64,000 nucleotides of DNA from the NCBI GenBank assembly GCA_021186555.1, contig JAJKFL010000014.1:18737533-18801532 (forward strand). Reading direction: 5' to 3'. Positions 47,090-59,071 of this stretch are shown in pieces (the stretch's first letter is position 1; the number at the start of each line of letters is the position of its first letter). The position numbers were made by a program, and so were the translations under genes. The notes under the pieces were generated by a model. It made no database searches. It saw only the letters and a program-made list of their open reading frames with translations, and was not told the origin of the DNA. Source of the stretch: Reticulitermes speratus (lineage: Eukaryota > Arthropoda > Insecta > Blattodea > Rhinotermitidae).

Positions 47090-47750
47090 ATGCCTTACAG
47101 ACACTTTGTTACTGAAGAGAAGGACTTAAGAAAATTAATATTACAAATTTAATTTCTTGTGCAAACTTTTACTGAAGAAAACCAAAAGGAACACAAGAGG
47201 GGCGGAGAACGTGTTACACGAAAGTATTGTTAATACTTAAATGAAGTTTATTTTTAGAAGATGTCACTGAAGAAAACCACGAATAATATAAGAACAGCTG
47301 AGAACTCCTTACAAAGATGTGGTATCGATATGCCAAAGAAGTTTGTTTTGGAAATTGTTACTGAAGGAAAACCACAAGAAATACCATCATAGCTGAGAAC
47401 GCCTTATATAGATGTGATAGTAACATTACACTTAAGTTTTATTTTGGAATATGCTAATGAAGAAAATCAGAGGGGAGTGATATTAACACTTCAATTAAGC
47501 TTATTTTGGAAAGAGTTACTGAGAAAAGCCATCAAAAACACATAAAGAACTGAGAGCGGCTTCACATTGTATTGAAACTGTACTCTGGGAAATCTTACCG
47601 AAGACATGTAGAAGGAACATGGCCACGAAAACGCCTTATTACGAATTTATGTCAGTGAACTTCGTATTGAAATAATATTTTGGGAAATCGCACTAGACAG
47701 CCACAGAAATATCAGGAGGGCCGAGAACATTTTGTAAGCCGTGTTTGTTT
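47090..47750 (+). repeat. Diverged tandem array, about 95-bp unit
   Basis: Cores like gttactgaagaaaacca recur at 47108, 47168, 47264, 47357, 47452, 47515, 47593 and 47686. Between them are gctgagaacgccttac-like and cttaagtttattttggaaat-like blocks. Units differ by many substitutions and deletions, so the array is old. Confidence 0.75.
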
Positions 47751-49380
47751 ATACTATTATGAACGTTCACGTTGATCTGCATTGCTAAGTACTGCCAATA
47801 ATCTGCTGTGAGACGCGAATTCCGCCTCTTGGTCCGAGGCAAGTTTTTGCGCAGTGGACTCGCCTACAGCGTATTTACGAATATTGACGCTTACATCACT
47901 ACTCACACGCCCCGCAGTGGCTAGGAAAAGACAAATGTCATTATATTTTTAAAATAACTTCTTGTTGTTTACATAATCGTCATAGACTGTGATACTTTGT
48001 TTTGGAAAATTGTATCATCCAAAACTGTTAGAAGACCGAGGGACAGAATTTGAGATATGGTAAGATAAAGGAAATTTGTTTCATTTAAAAATAACTTTTT
48101 TACTAAAATAAAAACTCAAATATATTGAAGCAAAATTTAAGCATAAAATAAACTTTTTATGTATGTAGTTAATTACAATTTTAAAAAACGTATATTTAAT
48201 CTGAATAACAACGGTTGGCAATGGATGCATGCGTATGTACAAATCGTGTTAGTCAGATGTGCCGGCCATGCTGAAAGTAGAAGAGACCCACAGCCAGAAG
48301 AGAGAATTTTAGTTTGTTTAGTATGTTAGTACAGATGAATATAGATTGTCGATTTGTGCCATTCATATGCATGTTGCCAACGTAAAATTATCATTTATCA
48401 TTGCTTTTTTACTTCGCAGTACCAATGTAATTAGTTTATCTACTTGAGAAATCACTTGACACTATTGTGGTCATAATATCAACAATACTCTAAACTCCAG
48501 TAACGGTCTAATATACAAGAAATAATTCATTTTTCCTATTGAGGTGATAATATTAGAAATCGACTGTAAAATCACAAAAAATATTTTATTGTGATATCCA
48601 TATTTAGAGCCTACATTCAATATCGCAAAGCCAATATTTAGAGCAACGCTATTCGTATTGTGAAGTCTACACATGTCTGCCGCATTGACATTTTCTTCCC
48701 AATTTAACCTACAATCATATATATTCCATAATTATTTACACTTGAAGATTGGTATGACGTGATTAATTTTATAACACTTCAACATAAGTTATAAATATTG
48801 AAGTGTTCTCAAGTCACCGTGTATCGATACAAATTGTGGTTCTTTTTATTAGATGTGTCTGTGGTTAAATTACAGCGGCGATGTGACGAAAATTATGAAA
48901 AATTGCGGTGTAACCGGCTGTTATCTGACTTGAAGACAGGAAAGAATGTTCTCACGAAGTATTTTCCAATTCGAACAGATTATTTTGCAGTTCTTCCACT
49001 AATTAATCAATTAATTAAACGAGATATGTCCGTCTGTTCACTGTAAGGAAAGTCAGAAATAAAATTTCTGTTAACACAATTTAATTACCCATGAACTATT
49101 TCAGAAGATCAGAAGGTAATCATATGAAGACAAAACCTTCAGAATATCACTGCTGCAATAATGTGTCAGTATTCAAATGTATTGCGTACACAGACCGAAG
49201 GAAGCGAAGTACAAACCACACAAAACATCCACTGAAAGTTGTTCTATCAAATAGGCATTTTTTACAAGCGAAACAACACAGTATATGTCACAGATTTATT
49301 CCATACATCGCTACAAAATGGGTTATAAGTAGCATAACTGAGAAAATGAGCTCACGAAGATCCCAAAATGCAATGAAGAG
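47751..49380. other. AT-rich intergenic DNA
   Basis: A plus-strand open frame at 48798-49046 and another from 49091 have no recognised motif. No transposon ends were identified. Confidence 0.3.
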
Positions 49381-49950
49381 CGGCAGCTTCTCTTTTCTTA
49401 AGGTTAAAAAAAGGGCAACTGATCCTAAACCTGCGACGTAGGATGACAACGAGGATGTAAGTGGAGTTACATACGTACGTCGAATTACTTAGGATTATGG
49501 GGGAGAAGGCTGAAGTGAAATATTCATGCTAGTATCCTGGCATTAAAATATAGGAATTGGGAAACGCTGCCAAAATATGTCGGCCAGAAGACCTTCAGAA
49601 TAAAGAAACTTTGATTATAAAAAAATCAAATTGTCAGAATATCAGTCTGACGTAAGAGATTGCAGAGCTTTAAGTACACAGACATAGGGCAGGAACAAGA
49701 AGCATCGTCTAAAACTTGTATAAAAAAACAGTAAGCGTTCTACGCAAACAATACAACATGGAAGCTAGAATAAACACACTAAAAGAATGAGTTGTTTATA
49801 GATTGCAAAATAAGACGCAGAGGGTAAGATTCTCTTTCCTAAGGTCACAAACAGGCCAACTGTGCCTAAACCTGCGAAATAAGAGGGCAATGAAGAAGTA
49901 AGTGAAGTTGGAAACGTCTAGTTACAAAGAGACGGAGGGGGAGGAGGATT
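49381..49950 (+). repeat. Diverged direct duplication
   Basis: A block with ttctcttttcttaagg, gggcaact and cctaaacctgcgac at about 49385-49510 recurs at about 49828-49950 (ttctctttcctaagg, ggccaact, cctaaacctgcgaa), about 441 bases later. The duplication is old. Confidence 0.55.
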
Positions 49951-50159
49951 ATAGTGCCCTTATTTCAGTTTGTCTTCACGGTTTTCACATGGAAGGAATA
50001 GGGGAACTGCAAAAGAAATCGGGGAGATGAACTTTAAAATTAAGAACCGAATACGGCGAGCAACGTACACCACTGGTGACTTAAAACACGTAAATTGGTA
50101 ACACTGTATTACGCTATCATTTTGAATTTAAATTATTAGCAACCAGGCATACAACACTC

Positions 50160-51235
50160 TATACATTCAAAAGAAGAAAATAGGATACCAACATGTCAAA
50201 GCACCAACTGGGGAAGTCGCAACATAAAATATCACGGATACTAACAGTATCCTATTCCAATATACGTATATCCAGTATATTTACCTTCCTATGCAGTGCT
50301 GCTGACATATTCAGACGAAGCAGAATTGATAAACTAAGGCGTCAAAGCACAAACTCAATAACCTATAATATACAGTGTTATTAGTACTAATAATATCCTG
50401 TTTCCCATACTATGTATCCAAAGTATTTATTATATCTTTCTATGTACTGCTCTTAACATAACCAGAAGAAGCAGAATAAGTCAACATATCAAAAACAAAC
50501 CCTGTAATTCGTAACATAATAGATTACTAATACTAATTATGTAAAGTTGTTACTGTCTATGCCATGAAGGCATATAGGGGGAATGATATATAGCTCCACA
50601 CATTCTTAACCATGTATCAAGTACATTCATCTATGTACTACTCCTAACATATTCAGAATAAGCAGGATAAATAAACTAACATATAAAAACACCAACCCAT
50701 CAATTTTCAACATAATGTATTACTGACACTAACAGTAACCTATTATGTAAATCTGTTCCTGTCTATGCCTTGAAGGCATATAGGGGGAGTAGAGGTATAG
50801 CCCCACTCATGCTTATCCATATATTTCCATTAAGTACCAACACAGAATTTGCAACTTGATGTATTACTAATACTTATACTAATAGTATCCTATCATGTAA
50901 AGTTGTTCCTGTCTATGCCATGAAGGCATATAGGTGGAGTAGATGTAGAACTCCACTCATTCTTAACCTTGTATCAACTACATTTATCTTTGTACTGCTC
51001 CTAACATATTCAGAATCAGCAGATTAAATAATCAAGACATCAACCCAGTAATTCGTAACATAATGTATTACTAATACTAATGATAACCTATTACATGAAG
51101 TTGTCCCTGCCGATGCAATGAGGACATATAGGGGACAGCAGAATTATTGCTCGACTCATTCCTAACCTCGGCACTAGGTACTACTTCCCATATTATATAT
51201 CCAGTATATATATCTTTCTATGTTCTGAGTCTCTC
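50160..51235 (+). repeat. About 200-bp tandem array carrying SINE family A tails
   Basis: Units share acatattcagaa-agcag, cataatgtattactaatact and cctattatgtaaagttgtt blocks. Four later units also contain 60-80 bases of the SINE A tail (gtctatgccatgaaggcata, ggggagtagaggtatag) at 50555, 50761, 50911 and 51109. The first units (50204-50520) lack the SINE piece. Confidence 0.8.
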
Positions 51236-52140
51236 ACTCTGTTCTTTACAAAGATGTTCGCGCTTTATGAATGAGTAATCAATTCTATTTGAAAATCTAA
51301 ATTTGTGAAGGTACAGTTTTATAAATTATAAAGTTGTTACACGCTTCCAAGCTTGGCATAAGATTAATTTCTTATCAATAATTTTTCAGAAATTCATGAC
51401 ACAACTTCTAAAATATGGAATGACGTTTTACTGAATTAACGGTTGTTTAAGATCAGAAGGAGGTAGTTATGAAGAAGAGGTCATGAACTATATAAGGCAT
51501 TATCATATAGCAAATTAATAGAAATCATGAATGTACGTCATTTATCGCTACATAACCTGGCATCTTGTCAGTTGCTATGTTTGAAGGAAGCCATGTTAAC
51601 GCTGCGTAATGACAACAAAAGTTTCCCCTGTCAGGATTCGAACTGGTTGCTACAGAATACAATTCAGCAACATGATATTTATTGCATTTTATTCGTTATT
51701 TTTAAGCAATTTGTAAATATCGTTGAAAATCTGTTCACCTGTACGTGCCGTACTTGAACTAGACGTCCATTAAAATTTCATTACACGTAGTGTAACCTGC
51801 AGCTGTTATTCACGGATGAATGCATTAGAAAAGTTAAAAATGCAGATTCATGTTAAAACTTACTTTTTAAACTAATATTTTACGTTTATATATAACGATA
51901 ATAATTGAAAATTAAAGCCTCAAGTGCAACACATTTGACTCGAAACGTGTAACTGTAAAACTGCAGATAAACTGCGATGACCTTCACAATGACAACGAAA
52001 TTACGTCGTGTTCAGTTCTAAACTTCGAGAAAGTACTAAAATCAGAGTTAATGTCAACAAGCCAACAAGCTTATATGATTTCCAGCTACATTTAGTTTAA
52101 ATTGATGAATATAAAATCATATATACCGATTAATTAAGTA
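51236..52140. other. Intergenic sequence; possible tRNA-like SINE head
   Basis: At about 51545-51665 the minus strand has a B-box-like CCAGTTCGAATCCTG following gtagcaa, and a gene-free body. No clear A box. The rest is AT-rich and featureless. Confidence 0.3.
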
Positions 52141-52149
52141 GCAACTTCA

Positions 52150-52335
52150 ACTTACTATGGCGGCCCCGGACCTACCTCCCCCCATGCAACAGACTACGTT
52201 GTAGCTTGCAGACCGGCAGCAAACGAACACACGTCCATCCTCAACGAATGCCACCGAAACTTTGCCAGGGTTTAGGCGGGAATCAGTGTTATAAGGTATG
52301 TATTTCCTAGATGTCGCTAGCGTCAATGTCAATGA
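52150..52335 (-). other. GC-rich segment with a minus-strand splice donor
   Basis: Compared with its surroundings this segment is GC- and CpG-rich (ggcggccccggacctacctc on the plus strand). The minus strand is open for 61 codons and meets a perfect GTAAGT donor at about 52157. It could be a first exon and promoter of a minus-strand gene, but no matching downstream exon was found. Confidence 0.25.
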
Positions 52336-52717
52336 ACTCCAGTGGTGGATTACAAAAATTAGTTATTGCCTGTCAGATAAAATCGAACCCAAAAGATGTG
52401 AAATGTCCAACATTTTCCCTGAAAATCATCGTAAACTGAAGTATGTTTTTGCGATTAAATAAACTGTTCCAACTTTAATATTTCAATTAAAATTGTATTG
52501 TAACCTGCTCCGATGCGAAGAAAAAACGTTCAGAATATCTGGAAATAAGACGTATATTTTAATTGAAAATGGGATAATTTACTTAAAAACCGCTTGACAT
52601 TTCGAGACTTTTTTCTAACAGATTTACAGGTTCAAATGACAAATTACGTGGCAGATGCTTACACAATTGCAGCTAAAAAAGCAAGTGGAAATTTTGACAG
52701 AAAATATTCAGACTGTG

Positions 52718-53017
52718 GAATCGCGATAGCACAGTCAGTATAGTGACTAGGCCACGGGCTGGCCGTAAGAAATAGCTTTTAGATTTCCGGTAGGACTAAG
52801 AGGTTTATCTCTTCTTCAAAGCGTCCAGACCCGCTCTGGGGCCCACCCATCATCCTATTGAATTTGTACTGGGGGCTTTTTCCCTGCGAGTGAAGCTTTC
52901 GGGACGTGAGGCTGCTGACCACTCACCTCAGTCTTGAGCCGAAGTCAAAGGTTGGTGGGGCTATACCTCCACTGCAACTTACGCCTGTACGGCGTACACA
53001 GGGCCAACTTTACTATA
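52718..53017 (+). mobile_element. SINE family A, near full length
   Basis: The head gcgatagcacagtcagtata and gactaggccacgg (A-box region) is followed by ttcaaagcgtccagacccgc, tctggggcccacccatc, gacgtgaggctgctgacc and the acgcctgtacggcgtacaca tail. Confidence 0.8.
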
Positions 53018-53439
53018 AGACTATTCGACTAATGACTGAGGTCAGTAGTCATAAGGCATCTCGTCCTCAGTCAATTCTTGCCATCACGTACCTAAAATTC
53101 TGGAAGACTCCATTTTTATTACTCATGTCCATTTTTGTACACCCTTCAGAGTAACAGTTGTCTGGGTGTACGGGAATGAGACTAGTATTTTTTACATGCA
53201 TATTGATTGTTCGGAAATTAATGCCCAAATGCAACGGCACGAAAGTTTTTACGCCTTTCTGCTCGGACGACGCAAATGTCCTTGATGACGTACACTTCTT
53301 TGTAGGGGAGGAATGCACTGGCGGATTTTCCTTACAGTTACTTCGTGTACTCCAACTTTCAATAAACTCCTGTATCCAATTCACAACACTAAGACCAACA
53401 AAATGCACAATACTATTCCTTAGGCATTTACACATTAAA

Positions 53440-53485
53440 CATTCCTACATATTTCGATCCCCAAGGCATCATCGTCAGGGAATCA
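53440..53485 (-). ncRNA. hammerhead-like motif, left arm of 554-bp palindrome
   Basis: Minus strand: TTCC, CTGACGA, extra T, GATGCC-TT-GGGGATC hairpin, GAAAT, AT, GTA, GGAA. TTCC/GGAA pair as helix I. One base of helix II and the base after GAAA have mutated. Confidence 0.4.
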
Positions 53486-53604
53486 AATCAAAACAACACC
53501 GCACAAAACCAATGTACTCGTAGGTACGTGCCTAAAATGTTTGACTTGTTATACTCTCTGCAAAGGTTGCTAGTTTGGTTTTGCGAGGCGTTGCTTAGAT
53601 TTGA

Positions 53605-53646
53605 TTTCCTGATGATGATCCCTTGGGGATCGAAACTTGTAGGAAT
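53605..53646 (+). ncRNA. hammerhead-like motif, right arm of 554-bp palindrome
   Basis: CTGATGA (53609-53615), extra T, a GATCCC-TT-GGGGATC hairpin, GAAAC (53632-53636), TT, GTA, then GGAA, which pairs with TTTC before the core. All expected core strands are present apart from the additional T. Confidence 0.42.
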
Positions 53647-53828
53647 GTTCAATGTGATTTTGTAATATAAGTTCTCGTATATAGGGAACAGTATTGTGCC
53701 TTTTGTTGGTCTGAGAGTTGCGAATTGGATACAGGAGTTTATTGAAAGTTGGAGTACACGAAGTAACTGTAAGGAAAATCCGCCAGTGCATTCCTCCCCT
53801 ACAAAGAATTGTACGTCATCAAGGACAT

Positions 53829-54595
53829 TCTCCCCACCCCTATTACTAGAGACACGTGCGGTGGTGAATCGTAGATTTTTTTATACATTACAGTACACCA
53901 AAAAAGCAAGACAAGCACCATTAATATACGAAGTAGAATGGACGAACGATGTGTCCTTATTTACAGAACGGCAACACGCAAATATATAATATGTATTATA
54001 ATTACATAATGCTAACCATCAATATTTGTAGATACAATTGTCCATACAGGAGGCCTTGATGGGTTTCAGTGTTGTGTAGGCCCTATTTTTTTAATTCTTG
54101 GTTTATTTAGCGACGCTTGTATTAACTCAAGATTATGCTGTGTCAAATGATTTCATGATTCATGAACCTTGAATTGAAAAGGATTTGGAAGGAAGCTGTT
54201 TTAGCGTAATTTAAGGCATGATCCCAGCATTTGGCTGGAGGCACTCAGAAAATCCATGAACTCCGGAATAAGAAACAAGCGTTCTGACCACTCGACCGCC
54301 ATGTTTTATACGAATGTACACTCCTTATGCTGTGTTGTCGCAGCTCCAGGAGTATTTCACTACCTCCAAGTGCACTCCTTTAGAGTCTAAAACCTCTGAA
54401 CTTGTGTAGAATTAGAATTGTCTTATGGAACAATTCTCTAGTAACATTTATAGTAGATTCATAGTAAATAAAATTGTACACTTTGGGTTATTTCAGTGCG
54501 ACTCGTAAATTAATCGTTTGAAGAATGAAATTTGTCTGAATAGTTTATAAAACTTAATTCCCTAACTCACAGTAAACACACTTAATGATGAGAGC

Positions 54596-54631
<36 letters not shown>

Positions 54632-54689
54632 TAATGACGTTAAACGATTAGACACGTCTAGTATGAAAGTCGTCTACTGAACCTTATCT
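53829..54689. other. Intergenic sequence with (AAT)n
   Basis: It holds an (AAT)n microsatellite at 54595-54630 and, at about 54228-54300 on the minus strand, a Leu/Ser-tRNA-like GTCGAGTGGTCAG sequence that may be a SINE head. Nothing else recognised. Confidence 0.35.
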
Positions 54690-54850
54690 ATATGGTTCTG
54701 TCCACCTGCCATCCTCAGAACCCATCTCCCTAACATCTATTATAATTCTATCCTTTCATCTCTTGCCGGTCTTCCGAATAAAGGTTTTCCAATAGATTTC
54801 CTCACCGAAATTCTGTACGCATTCCCTAAACCATTATAAAATAAGACAAT
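54690..54850 (-). mobile_element. LINE C-terminal fragment (7051-7491 family)
   Basis: The minus strand has a degenerate version of the GKP...RPR...RIIIDVREMG coding block (catctcttgccggtcttcc on the plus strand). Frame-broken. Confidence 0.5.
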
Positions 54851-55209
54851 TAGAGTCCTTAAAGATGGAGGCATTAAGCTCCATAGCCATCGCCATGACT
54901 GCCTCCAATCCCACACAGCTAATGACAGTGATAAAATGAACAGTGGCTGTAATCAGTCCAGGTGTTGTGTTCCATGCCAGGTGGCCCTTGGACTCTTCCA
55001 GAAACTCGTTTTAATTCCGCATTTTCTCGGAAGTTAAGCGAGCTGCTTTAGTGACGTAGGTCCGGCTGCAGACAAGCTATCTTGCAACTCGAGAGGCGAC
55101 GTACGAGTGCAATGCAATGGGACAGGTTAAGGCTTTAATTTGCCCGATTTATCTGCATAATATATGAAAACTCAGTTCCTGCCTCGCAGTAAAAATCAGT
55201 ACTATCTAT

Positions 55210-55470
55210 TACCACTACCGATCCCAGTGGCCGTACGGTCTAAGGCGTAGGTCTGCGTCCGCTCGCTTGCTGGGATTGTGGGTTCGAATCCCGCCGAGAG
55301 CATGGATATCTGTCTCTTAGAAGAGCTGCGTATTGTCAAGTGGAGGTCTCTGCGTGGGGCTGATCACTAGTTCAGAGGAGTCCTACCGAGTGTGGTGTGT
55401 CTGAGTCTGTGAAGCCTCGATAATGACGAGGCACTGGCCCACTAGGGGTTTTTGCGCCATGGAAAAAAAA
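55210..55470 (+). mobile_element. SINE family D copy
   Basis: tRNA-like head: TGGCCGTACGGTCTAAGGCG (A-box region) and GGGTTCGAATCCC (perfect B box). The body has gtcaagtggaggtctctgcg and gataatgacgaggcactgg, and an A-rich tail at 55461-55470. Confidence 0.85.
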
Positions 55471-55767
55471 ATCTATTACGACGGCCACCTGTATTAAAGA
55501 AGTACTTAATTAACGCTGTTACAACTTCATTAACACTTAGTTACAATTCGTCTACAAATTCACCGGACTGAAGATATGTATTGGGAAGTTCTTAACTGTT
55601 TACATAATTTTATTCTCTGAAATCAATATTTGCACATTGAAACGATTATATACTAGTGAATGTACAATTGAGCCAATAGCACAGTTTTAATGTAGTTGCA
55701 ATTTATCTACATTTTTATAATGCCAAATGGCTTGAAGTTGACGTTTCGGTCGAAATATTTTGCCATA

Positions 55768-56022
55768 CATTTTTTCAAAGGCTGGACAGCCCTAGTGGGC
55801 CTAGGCCTCCTCATTGTTGAGGTTTCGCGAACACACTCAGACACGCCACACTCAGTAGGACTCCCCTGGACGAGTGATCAGCCCGTCACAGAGACCTCTA
55901 CCTGACAACACGTAACACTCACAAGAGGCAGACATCCATGCTCCCGCCGGGATTCGAACCCACAATCCCAGCAAGCAAGCGGCCGCAGACCCACGCCTTA
56001 GACCGCTTTAGCCATACATAGT
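55768..56022 (-). mobile_element. SINE family D copy, inverted
   Basis: The reverse complement matches the 55210-55470 copy throughout, including GGGTTCGAATCCC and the cactagggctgtcc end. The two are oriented tail to tail, 300 bases apart. Confidence 0.85.
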
Positions 56023-56451
56023 CTGATGAATTGACGCTACGCGTAAGTATTAATAAAGGCGTGGAGACGGTAATTAAGTACTTCTTAATGTCGTAAAACA
56101 CATCGGGGTGCCTAGAATTAAATTCGAGGCCAACTGTTTAATGTTGTTTATCTAAGTAATCACTGTTTATTGCCATAATCAAACTAAAGGCATGACCACG
56201 CTGTGTAGATGAACTGTAAAGTCTTTGGGTATTGAATCAGGTGGTACATATAGTTACCTCGAAGTTTCAAAGCTTCAACAATCACACAGATAATGCCTGA
56301 CACAGGCTTATGTCATTCATCGCCACAGTGTAAAGACATAAGCGACAGATATAGCGGTCTGTAATGCCAGGGACAGATTAAACAATCTGTAACGACATAG
56401 TGGTCAGATATAGCGGCCTGTAACTGAAAAGAGACCAGTTTATATCCTCTA

Positions 56452-56883
56452 CAGCAACCCTGAACAACATGCGGCCCACTTTGGCTCACTGTGCTGCCCG
56501 TGACGACTTTTGGCAGTAATATTTATTGTTCAAAAAAACTCTCCACATTGAACAAGAATAAAAGCCAGAAATGTTATTCTCTGACTGACTACCATTAGGA
56601 AATATTTTGAAAACGTCTACTTCATATATGAGCCCCGAATACGACAAGCTTTTTTGCCGAAAACATATGTAATGTCTCTCATTACGTTTTCAAAGTGATT
56701 AGGAAAAAACGCAAATGTTTTCTTCCAAAGGAACACAATGTTTTTCGTTTTCATAATTCAAAATTAAGAACAAAAATGTAAAAACTCTTTATTTTGATTA
56801 GATCATTATTAATAAAATGCGGCCCGCGGCTGTTTTGTTTGGAGTAACATGGCCCTCACCGCTTTCCGAGTCGTGCAGGCCTG
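56452..56883. mobile_element. hAT-like non-autonomous element
   Basis: The left end reads CAGCAACCCTGAACAACATG followed by cggcccac. The right end reads atgcggcccgcggctg and ends gtgcaggcctg. The inverted ends (CAGG/CCTGCACxAC-like) and the cggccc themes fit hAT/ZBED-type elements. No transposase. The 8-bp duplication is not clear. Confidence 0.5.
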
Positions 56884-59071
56884 CTCTATAGACTACCGGC
56901 ACAGAAATAATTGTTCTGTGTTTTTTTCTCAACCACTCCATACAATTTCCTGGGAAGATTCCTAAAGAGGACATAAGATGATACAGAAAGGATGAAGGGG
57001 AGTGGTCGTGGTCTGCCTTGAAGTAGGGAAATTTAGTATCTTACATAAGCTGTGGAAAACGGTGAACATGCCATAAACAGCATAAAATAGTACTTAATTT
57101 ATGCTAGTCACGGAAGATGGTGCGGTCCACTCTGACAAAAACAACTTTCCAGTCGAAGGTAAAATGGTTCCTGAGCGTCATGATGCACCACACCGTCAAT
57201 GCATATGGGGAATGGAGATATAAGTAAAAGTTGAAGGCTCCTTGAAAATTTCACCAGCCACGTATGGGACAAAGATACATTACGCAGGTAACCGATAATA
57301 AACTGACACGGATTACCGATCGTAATAGCGGATGCTAGAACCATGACTACCACAGTCACATATGTGGCAAGAAACGGAATCACGGGTATGAGGATGTGAC
57401 GTGTCGCGCGAGGCCACGGATTACAGATAATCTGTCCCTGATACCGATGGTGCTGTCATGCGCTTGGTTCGAAAGATAGTAAGAAGGGTGTGTAGTCGCG
57501 TGGATGACCGTCATTTTTCAAACCACGTGATTAAATTACAGGTAGTGTTTCTCGGCACTACTATTGCGGTCATCGCACAAAGTGGCATGTTTGCATCGAA
57601 CCAGCCAATGTGGAAACTGCCCATCTTGAATGATTACGTTTCAGCGTGATGAAATGAAGCAGGTGTAACGTTGACGGTTGGCATCACGTTGTGATTTAAC
57701 AAATAGCAGTTGTACGCCGTCGAACGCAACCTTTATTAGTAAATTGAGGCATGATATTTTGTATTTATATGATTTTACAGTCTATATTTTACTAGATTAG
57801 CTTGATGATTGTATAAGTCGAACCATACTGTATGTCAGAGTTAATGTGAAGCAAGGTTTGTTTACTAACAAAGGTTGTGTTCGTCGGTGTACAAGTGCTG
57901 TTTGCTAATAAAGCAAATCATCATGTAATAAATGTATCATGTAATAAATGTTTTAAGTGCAAATTGCATGAAGCACAAAGCGAATTCAGAACTGTAGTAA
58001 CGCATTTCTTAAGTTGATTTTGACGAAACTTTGAATGTTATGCCTCCTTACGGCAATATCGTACATTTCAGTTTCGTAGAACAACAATATGGTGACTAAC
58101 TTTAGAGGTGCGACACTTATTTGAAGGTGGTTGAGTGATGCATGGTATTAAACTTTTGAAAAATATGTATCTGTTAACGTATTTTTTTTTTGAGGAATGT
58201 CAACAATAAGGCAGCCGGGCAATTTTTTCTAAGCTCGCAGTTTAATGGCTGTAACTAACGAATTATTGGAGCTACGCATGTGGAATTTGGTGTGGAACTG
58301 GACCATAAAGCGTACCAACACGTTATATATGAATTATTACATCAGCAGTTATAATCTTAGCTATTCTGTATGAGATTTTGAGGTTATATACACTTATGGC
58401 CTGTACTTAAATAATAATTATTATTACAGGGCTACAAATTTATGCAGCAGCAGTAAAGGTGGTGCTTGTTTAGTTTTGTACACAACATTCATGTTTAGAA
58501 TGTGTTGGTATTGTGGGAAGGGCTATATTCTGCTGTACTAGCCAAACATGTCACTGGTTGCATTTGATGCTGCAGCAGCTGCATGCAAAACTAGCATTTT
58601 TATACTGCACTACCAGAGATGTAGTATTATTTACTGTTATTTGATCTCCTAGGAGATTGAAGACAGTTAGGGGTGTCTTTCTATAAAACGTATTTTGTTG
58701 GTTTTTAATGTTTATGACTGAATGAGAGAATACACGGTAATATGCAATGCTCTAAAATGATGCACGTAATCTCATCATATGTTGTGACACAAGGTTCCAT
58801 CCTCAGGCATGGCTTTACAAATATCTGATACTACTGTACAGTAATTGCAACATAAACCAAATAAAAATGCATAGAAGTATCTAAAGACTAAAATGTACTA
58901 CATGCACAGCAGCAAGGTCACTATTGTTTAATAAAAATACATAAAACTAAAGGTTGTATTTAATGGAAAATCCTTGTCTTTAATGTAGGTAATTTAAGTT
59001 ATTGTTAGTTAAGTTATCAAGTGTTGTGTTTCCCTCAGAAGTTTGTGTATCCTCCATTTTGGTATTACTAA
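56884..59071. other. Intergenic sequence, nothing recognised
   Basis: No supported gene or transposon. A fragment near 58787 (ccatcctcag on the plus strand) may be a decayed minus-strand copy of the hammerhead-like motif. Confidence 0.3.

Larger units (their letters stand above)
53275..53828. repeat. 554-bp palindrome
   Basis: The left arm (53275-53500) and right arm (about 53580-53828) are inverted copies. Both contain aatgtccttgatgacgtaca, the ggggaggaatgcactggcgg block and the ttcaataaactcctgtatcc block. The spacer is only about 80 bases. The outward-reading strand of each arm is open and encodes NWIQEFIESWSTRSNCKE. Each arm also holds a hammerhead-like motif. Confidence 0.85.

Noticed and set aside
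55215-55290. tRNA gene with a perfect B box
   Set aside because: It cannot be closed into an acceptor stem, and it is repeated with its body at 55768-56022, so it is the head of SINE D.
56995-57250. Another SINE family A copy
   Set aside because: Only two short words (ggggagtggtcg; gcatatggggaatgg) agree, in loose spacing. This could be chance.
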